Shown: piece by piece, positions 6,038-10,585 of the stretch
Position numbering within the stretch: position 1 is the first letter of the stretch
How the letters are laid out: the number at the start of each line of letters is the position of its first letter
Source: Actinomycetota bacterium
Lineage (GTDB): Bacteria > Actinomycetota > Acidimicrobiia > Acidimicrobiales > Microtrichaceae
Length of the DNA: 10,585 nt
NCBI GenBank assembly: GCA_009700815.1
Contig: WLLG01000045.1
Span: 1-10,585, forward strand
Direction of reading: 5' to 3'
Position numbers and translations under genes: made by a program
Notes under the pieces: model-generated
The model's database searches: none
Told to the model about the DNA's origin: nothing
Seen by the model: the letters and a program-made list of their open reading frames with translations, nothing else

Positions 6038-7332
6038 CCGAAGGTCCTCAGCGCTTTCATTCCTTGAGAGATTGCATCACGCAACTTGAGATTATTGAGT
6101 TTCATCTGGCCACGGATGATCTTTCGCAACCCGGGTTTTGGATCAGGGTTCGTCACCGTAAAGAGTTGTTCCATGACCCCGCAGGCAATTCTGGGAAGTT
6201 GCTGCTGAGCAAGGTCGCTCATCACGAGATGCGGCGCCTCGCGCAGCTTGCGGTGATCCGACATCACGAAGTTTGAATCCAAGCGGCGACGGTAGTCCTG
6301 CAAACCCGCAGACGAAGTGTCCCTGCGCTGCACTGCACGAGCGGCGGCTTGCCCCGCTGCAGCACCCGAGCCGATCGCGAAGTTGACTCCCTCGAGCCAG
6401 ATTCCCGCTGCTAAGCACATCGCAGCGGCGTCTCCTGCCACCAGAATCCCGTCACCGATGAGTTCAGGCATCATCTTGTAGCCAGCCTCTGGGATGACGT
6501 GCGCTGAGTACTCCTTGACCTGACCACCCTCAATGAGCGGAGCAATCGCAGAGTGCGCTTTTAGCTCGGCGAGCATCTCTTCGGGACGCCGGCCACAGGC
6601 GGCTAATTTGGGCAGGGACAAGACCAAACCCACGGCCAAACTCTCTGCGTTGGTATATAAGAATCCACCGCCAGGAACCTCGCCGGTGCATCCCAGAATT
6701 TCGATGTCAACCCCATGGTCACCGCGAACAGCGAACCGTTCATCGATCACCTCGCGGGGTAACAGAATCGTCTCTTTCACCCCGAGGGTGTAGTTCGCAG
6801 GGTCTGAAGGCGGGTACAAGCCAGCCTCTTTGGCAAGAAACGAGTTCACCCCGTCGCAACAAATCACCACCTGTGCCGTCAGGTCACCATCAGGGCGATC
6901 GGTGCGCACCCCAACCACGCGGGTGCCATCTCGAAGCAGACCCGTGGCTGTAGTGGAACAAATCAGAACTGCTCCGGCAGCCTCGGCTTTGGAAGCTAAC
7001 CAGGCATCAAACTCTGGCCGAAACGCCGTGGCACCGTTATAGGGCGCCTCGCCCCAACTACTGCAGCGGTAATCAACAGTGACTGCCTGATCCCCTGCCA
7101 TCAACATGGTGGACCGTCGAGTTACCCACCTTTGAATCGGTGCCTCTTCCCACCAGTTCGGAATCAGGGTGTCGAGCACGCGGCCGTAAATCACGCCTCC
7201 GTACATATTTTTAGACCCTGGATACGGTCCCCGTTCCAGCAGACAAACGGAGCGTCCGGCCCGCGCCGCTTCAAGTGCAGCAGCAGCCCCGGCGGGCCCA
7301 GCCCCCACCACGATTACGTCAAAATCAGGCAT
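6034..7332 (-). CDS. fixC: FixC-like flavoprotein dehydrogenase (ETF:quinone oxidoreductase family)
   Basis: 432 residues from ATG 7332, overlapping the ETF-alpha stop by ATGA. An FAD-binding Rossmann motif sits at the N-terminus (VVGAGPAG, G10-x-G12-x2-G15), followed by LERGPYPGSKNMYGGVIYG, a FixC/ETF-QO signature, and a second FAD contact ILVAGDAAAMC near residue 300 with WLEGVNFAIGSG after it. FixC takes electrons from reduced ETF and, with FixX, passes them toward quinone; in nitrogen fixers FixABCX instead bifurcates electrons to ferredoxin. No nitrogen-fixation gene is near, and the actinobacterial mycofactocin context favours the quinone route. The length fits FixC, with the iron-sulfur part supplied by the next gene. 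Confidence 0.92.
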   Translation of the reverse strand: MPDFDVIVVGAGPAGAAAALEAARAGRSVCLLERGPYPGSKNMYGGVIYGRVLDTLIPNWWEEAPIQRWVTRRSTMLMAGDQAVTVDYRCSSWGEAPYNGATAFRPEFDAWLASKAEAAGAVLICSTTATGLLRDGTRVVGVRTDRPDGDLTAQVVICCDGVNSFLAKEAGLYPPSDPANYTLGVKETILLPREVIDERFAVRGDHGVDIEILGCTGEVPGGGFLYTNAESLAVGLVLSLPKLAACGRRPEEMLAELKAHSAIAPLIEGGQVKEYSAHVIPEAGYKMMPELIGDGILVAGDAAAMCLAAGIWLEGVNFAIGSGAAAGQAAARAVQRRDTSSAGLQDYRRRLDSNFVMSDHRKLREAPHLVMSDLAQQQLPRIACGVMEQLFTVTNPDPKPGLRKIIRGQMKLNNLKLRDAISQGMKALRTFG

Positions 7333-8273
7333 CAGACCTGGGCCGTTCTCTGCGAGTCTTCAAGAGCTAACAAACGCTGCTGCAGAACCTGCAGCGTTTC
7401 GTTTGCATCTGCCACTAGGGCCAAATCTGCAAGATCCATCATTGGGCAATGCTCGTCCATGTTGATGCTGATGATGTGATCTGGCTGCCCAAGTCCTGCA
7501 GTGTGCTGAACAGCACCAGAAATACCGAATGCGATGTAGAGCCGAGGATCCACTACTACGCCGGTGGTACCAATCTGGCGTGTGTGAGCAATCCAGCCGC
7601 GGTCAGTGATGACACGCGTTGCGCCAGCCGAGGCTTGCAGGAGTGCGGCAACCTGGGCGAGTTGTTCAAATCGCTCGACCGAATCCAATCCTGCGCCGCC
7701 GCCCAAAATTCTGGGCGCTTCTGACAAATCCATGGTTGAGACATCTGGCGGGAGGAGTTCTTCAAGAGTTGCATCTCTGACTGCGGCCTCTGCCAAAGGC
7801 GGTGTGATGAACTCAAGCGCAGCGGCCGAGCCATGTGCGTGTTCCACCCCGCGAACTCCTGGTTGCAAAGTGACCACAACCGAGCCGTTCACTAGGTGCT
7901 CCGATAAGACTCGGCCTCCGTAGCGAATAGTCGAGACACTACCGGGACGTATCTCCATGGCGCCTGCCAGAAGCGGCCGTTCAAGCACTGCTGCGATTCG
8001 CGGGGCCAAGTCACGTCCATCTGGCGAAGCAGGTAGCAACACCACAGCTTCATCACGCAAGACCGGAGCCAAGCGGTTCGCCCACTCCCCGGGAGCAAAG
8101 CCCGGAGTCTCCCAAGCGCGTAGGTGGGTTGCGATTCCCGCAAGGGCTTCGGCAGCTTCAGTTGCACCCTCACCGACAAGCAGTGCGCGGCCTTGGGCCT
8201 CGGCCACTACCTCGGCCCCACCAGATGGGAGTACCCCCGCCCGGATCGGAACGAGAGCAAGAATTGCAGACAT
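7332..8273 (-). CDS. Electron transfer flavoprotein alpha subunit (FixB/EtfA type), mycofactocin-associated
   Basis: 313 residues from ATG 8273 (MSAILALVP). The frame is open further upstream, but the preceding gene ends at 8338. A TTG about 15 bases upstream of the ATG has a better GGGGAG Shine-Dalgarno and could be used instead, adding a few residues. The C-terminal half has the ETF-alpha FAD domain: ILGGGAGL, VITDRGWIAHTRQIGTTGVVVDPRLYIAFGISG (cited here in parts: the conserved Arg, the Q-x-G-x-TG turn and LYIAFGISGAVQH), then IISINMDEHCPMMDLADLALVAD. It forms the FAD-binding half of a heterodimer with the ETF-beta product encoded downstream. The N-terminal domain is poorly conserved and short compared with housekeeping EtfA. 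The stop overlaps the fixC-like ATG. Confidence 0.87.
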   Translation of the reverse strand: MSAILALVPIRAGVLPSGGAEVVAEAQGRALLVGEGATEAAEALAGIATHLRAWETPGFAPGEWANRLAPVLRDEAVVLLPASPDGRDLAPRIAAVLERPLLAGAMEIRPGSVSTIRYGGRVLSEHLVNGSVVVTLQPGVRGVEHAHGSAAALEFITPPLAEAAVRDATLEELLPPDVSTMDLSEAPRILGGGAGLDSVERFEQLAQVAALLQASAGATRVITDRGWIAHTRQIGTTGVVVDPRLYIAFGISGAVQHTAGLGQPDHIISINMDEHCPMMDLADLALVADANETLQVLQQRLLALEDSQRTAQV

Positions 8274-8337
8274 AGTTGAAAGAGTAATGCTCAAGCAGCG
8301 ATTCTCCCCAAGCTGGGCATGGTGAAGGATGCCAAGT

Positions 8338-10326
8338 TCAGCGAATGGCCAAGGTGCGATCGGCAGAAGTAATCGCGGCACCCACGCGCTCTCCCTCAAT
8401 AACTGCAGAGTGAGCACGCCGAGGGGCAACTGCATCTCCAGCCCGGTAGACGTCTACACCGGCGGCCTTGAGTTCAAAGTAAAGCTCGTCAACAGGGTCT
8501 GCAGGAAGAGCCAGCACGAGCCAATCTGGTTCACGGGTGAGTTGCGTACCTGTTGGATGATGCTGCAGTTGAACCGTGTGACCCTCGATGCCCATCACGC
8601 CGGAGTTCGTCGTCTGCAGAATCCCCTTTGACCCGGCACGAATCCACCAGTTCTCCATATCCAAAGTAATACCCAGGTCTTGGCCCACAACCATGCCTGG
8701 CGTGATGATCTCGACCTCACACCCGCGATCAGCAAGGAGTTCGCCCACCGAGGTTGCGTGGTGGAATCCGATCTCGTCGATCACGAGGACCTTGCCAGTT
8801 GGTTGCGCCTTCCCCGAGAGCACATCGCGGACATCCACAATCCAGCCCGAGCCACCTGCCAAGTCCTCTGGCATCCAGTACGGGGTAGATGGGCGTGCGC
8901 CTGTTGCGATCACCACGGAGTCAGCGCCACGGCGCCCGACCTCTTGTGCTGTCACCGTCACCCCGTACTCGAACTCGACCCCCAAACGACCGCACTCGTT
9001 AAGTTGGTTGCGCACCAAATCACCAAACTCAACTCGATTCGGAACCGAGGCTGCCAGACGGACTTGCCCGCCAGCAGCAGCCTCACGTTCGCAGACAGTG
9101 ACATGGTGGCCGTTTCGTGCTGCGGCAATCGCTGCTTGCATTCCCGCCGGGCCGGCGCCCACAACAAGGACCTTGCGACCAACGGTTACAGGTTGAGGCG
9201 TTCCCACACCCAGAGACTCTCTCCCTGTTCTTGGATTCTCGATACAACCCAACCACCGGTTGAGCCCCATGCGCCCCACGCACTCTTGATTGCAGGACAA
9301 ACACAGCCTGGTGTCATCGGTGAAACCTGCTTTTGCTTTGCGCACAAAGTCAGGGTCTGCGATCTGACCACGGACTACCCCAACTAGGTCACAGAGTCCT
9401 TCACTCAGGGCTCGTTCAGCCTGCAGCGGATCCTTGAAGCGCCCAACACCAACCACGGGTAGATCAACAGCTGCCCGCACTGCTGCAGGTATAAACATCG
9501 CGTAACCAGGAGGGATATGCATCGAGGCTTCGATCATGAACAGCGAGGCCGTTGCAACACCAATTGACGTGTTGATGTAGTCCACATGACCAGTGGCCTC
9601 GACCATCTTGGCCACCTCAACAGCCTCATCGATCCTAGTGCCCCCTTCGATGAGTTCATCTCCACACAGACGAACCCCTAAGGCCAACTCAGGACCAATC
9701 TCGGCCCGAACTGCTGCAACAATTTCAATCAGGATGCGCGCCCGATTTGTGAGCGAACCGCCGTACTCATCAGTGCGAAGGTTGGTGGCGGGAGACAAAA
9801 AGCCGCGCACGATTGAGGAATGCGAGCACTGCAACTCGACCCCATCAAAGCCACCCTCCACGCAATGGCCGGCAACGAGCGCATACGAGGCAACAATTTC
9901 GGCGATCTCAGCTGCGTTAACGGCCTTGGGAACCTCTCGAAACAGTGGATCAGCAACAGCCGAAGGGGCCCAGACTGGTAAGCGCGAATACATCGAAGAT
10001 GCTTGGCCACCGTTGTGATTGATCTGCGCAAAAATGGGCACCCGATGCCTGTGCACTGCATCTGTGATGCGCCGATACCCAGGAATCACCTCTCGGTTGA
10101 ACCCATGGATCAACTTCTCATAGGGCCAATCAGTGGGATGAGTGGAGTGCTCTTCGGTGATGATGAGTCCGGCGCCACCCTTGGCACGCTCTGCGTAGTA
10201 CGCAGCATGCTGCTCAGTTGGCAAGCCACCCTCGGCATAATTAGTCAGGTGCGCAGAAAAAACAATCCGGTTGCTCACGGTGACTGGACCCAACTGCAAT
10301 GGAGTCCAGATCATCTGTTCAGTCAT
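8338..10326 (-). CDS. FadH/old-yellow-enzyme family oxidoreductase (FMN, 4Fe-4S, FAD), mycofactocin-associated
   Basis: 662 residues from ATG 10326; a second Met at residue 5 is possible and no strong Shine-Dalgarno is seen. Residues 1-330 form the FMN TIM barrel of the old yellow enzyme class (TPLQLGPVTVSNRIVFSAH, then FLSPATNLRTDEYGG near 177-191, then VGVGRF). Cysteines C342, C345, C349 and C361 (C-x2-C-x3-C-x11-C) match the 4Fe-4S site of 2,4-dienoyl-CoA reductase and trimethylamine dehydrogenase. A nucleotide-binding motif (VVGAGPAG, G390-x-G392-x2-G395) opens the C-terminal FAD/NAD(P) part. Two FadH/OYE families are known to co-occur with mycofactocin genes and this fits them. At the barrel position usually reading H-x-x-H the sequence has QCSH (166-169). 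It ends 64 bp before ETF-alpha, so ETF could be its electron acceptor. The substrate is unknown. Confidence 0.9.
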   Translation of the reverse strand: MTEQMIWTPLQLGPVTVSNRIVFSAHLTNYAEGGLPTEQHAAYYAERAKGGAGLIITEEHSTHPTDWPYEKLIHGFNREVIPGYRRITDAVHRHRVPIFAQINHNGGQASSMYSRLPVWAPSAVADPLFREVPKAVNAAEIAEIVASYALVAGHCVEGGFDGVELQCSHSSIVRGFLSPATNLRTDEYGGSLTNRARILIEIVAAVRAEIGPELALGVRLCGDELIEGGTRIDEAVEVAKMVEATGHVDYINTSIGVATASLFMIEASMHIPPGYAMFIPAAVRAAVDLPVVGVGRFKDPLQAERALSEGLCDLVGVVRGQIADPDFVRKAKAGFTDDTRLCLSCNQECVGRMGLNRWLGCIENPRTGRESLGVGTPQPVTVGRKVLVVGAGPAGMQAAIAAARNGHHVTVCEREAAAGGQVRLAASVPNRVEFGDLVRNQLNECGRLGVEFEYGVTVTAQEVGRRGADSVVIATGARPSTPYWMPEDLAGGSGWIVDVRDVLSGKAQPTGKVLVIDEIGFHHATSVGELLADRGCEVEIITPGMVVGQDLGITLDMENWWIRAGSKGILQTTNSGVMGIEGHTVQLQHHPTGTQLTREPDWLVLALPADPVDELYFELKAAGVDVYRAGDAVAPRRAHSAVIEGERVGAAITSADRTLAIR

Positions 10327-10358
10327 GTTTGTAACTTAGATCCACAAGAGGCCTCAGC

Positions 10359-10406
10359 CGAATCAGGGATCGAATCAGGGGTCGGATTAGTGACCGGATT
10401 AGTGCG
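10359..10406. repeat. Four degenerate 12-bp repeats across a gene end
   Basis: Units 10359-10370 and 10371-10382 differ at one base (cgaatcaggg + at/gt); units 10383-10394 and 10395-10406 share cggattagtg. All follow the pattern cgRatYaGKG. The TAA stop of the right-edge gene lies in the last unit, so the repeat array reaches from its last codons into the spacer before the FadH/OYE gene. Confidence 0.85.
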
Positions 10407-10585
10407 ACTCGGTGGAGCGCCGACGCCCAATCAGGATTGAGGCTACGCCCGCTACCGAAGACACTGCAGCCGCTGTTCCGCCGGCAACTGCGGCCACGCG
10501 ACCCCAGAGCACGCGACCCTTGTCGCCATCGAGCAGACCCGTGACTTTGCGATGCGAATCGACGAGCACTTCACCGATTGGTTCA
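10399..10585 (-). CDS. Unidentified protein with C-terminal hydrophobic helix, 5' part beyond the window
   Basis: Only the last 61 codons are visible, ending at TAA (10399-10401). The visible part begins EPIGEVLVDSHRKVTGLLDG, continues through KGRVLWGRVA, and then has an Ala/Gly/Val-rich hydrophobic stretch (AAVAGGTAAAVSSVAGVASILI) followed by GRRRSTESH. A hydrophobic segment followed by three arginines suggests a single membrane helix with a short cytoplasmic basic tail. I do not recognise the family. It lies 72 bp upstream of the FadH/OYE gene on the same strand and may belong to the same unit. In the alternative frame the spacer stays open up to a TGA that overlaps the FadH/OYE ATG. Confidence 0.6.
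   Translation of the reverse strand, partial: EPIGEVLVDSHRKVTGLLDGDKGRVLWGRVAAVAGGTAAAVSSVAGVASILIGRRRSTESH

Noticed and set aside
5738..8273. Nitrogen-fixation fixABCX operon
   Set aside because: The gene family is the same, but no nif gene is near, and the tight coupling to mftE and mftF gives a better explanation.
8274..8435. Longer N-terminus for ETF-alpha
   Set aside because: It would run deep into the FadH/OYE gene; MSAILALVP is a typical first strand. Only a small TTG extension remains possible.
8680..9387. 235-codon plus-strand frame opposite the FadH/OYE gene
   Set aside because: It overlaps the 4Fe-4S and nucleotide-binding coding region; its Cys/His content comes from the complementary codons.
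10359..10406. Direct repeats as a CRISPR array
   Set aside because: Units are 12 bp and contiguous without spacers; no cas gene is present.

Overview
The window reads as a catabolic and redox region of an actinobacterial chromosome of moderate GC. This rests on the mycofactocin genes mftE and mftF, a probable KstR-type operator, and thiolase/OB-fold (DUF35) genes of the kind found in actinobacterial sterol clusters. I cannot name the genus. All ten supported genes lie on the minus strand, so transcription runs from high to low coordinates.

Right part, in transcription order. First comes the last ~60 codons of an unidentified protein ending in a hydrophobic helix (stop at 10399). It is followed by a 662-residue FadH/old-yellow-enzyme type flavoenzyme with a 4Fe-4S site (10326-8338). 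Next are four electron-transfer flavoprotein genes in the order ETF-alpha (fixB-like), fixC-like, fixX-like and ETF-beta (fixA-like) (8273-4839). The run ends with mftE (creatininase-fold peptidase, 4837-4133) and mftF (family 2 glycosyltransferase, 4136-2547). From ETF-alpha to mftF every junction is a 4-bp overlap or a 1-bp gap, so this is one translationally coupled unit. A perfect 22-bp-stem hairpin without a T-tract follows mftF and probably ends the transcript.

Inferred joint role: MftE and MftF carry out late steps of mycofactocin maturation (release of the C-terminal dipeptide core, then glucosylation). The ETF pair, FixC and FixX could carry electrons from mycofactocin-linked dehydrogenases or the FadH/OYE enzyme to the quinone pool. 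mftA, mftB, mftC and mftD are not in the window and may lie beyond position 10585.

Left part. A single open frame (2428-1196) joins a class I glutamine amidotransferase domain to a DUF35/OB-fold domain. A KstR-like palindrome, a -10-like hexamer, a Shine-Dalgarno and an ATG lie inside that frame at the domain boundary. The OB-fold part, a second OB-fold gene (1184-597) and a thiolase-fold gene cut by the left edge (586-1) therefore look like their own KstR-controlled acyl-CoA operon, resembling the DUF35/Ltp pairs of sterol catabolism.

The most distinctive sequence feature is short tandem repeats at four places in the mycofactocin region: 5x15 bp and 2x18 bp in frame in mftF, 3x15 bp in frame in the ETF-beta N-terminus, and 4x12 bp across the stop codon of the right-edge gene. 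No RNA gene, CRISPR array or insertion sequence was seen, and no stretch above 300 bases lacks a gene.
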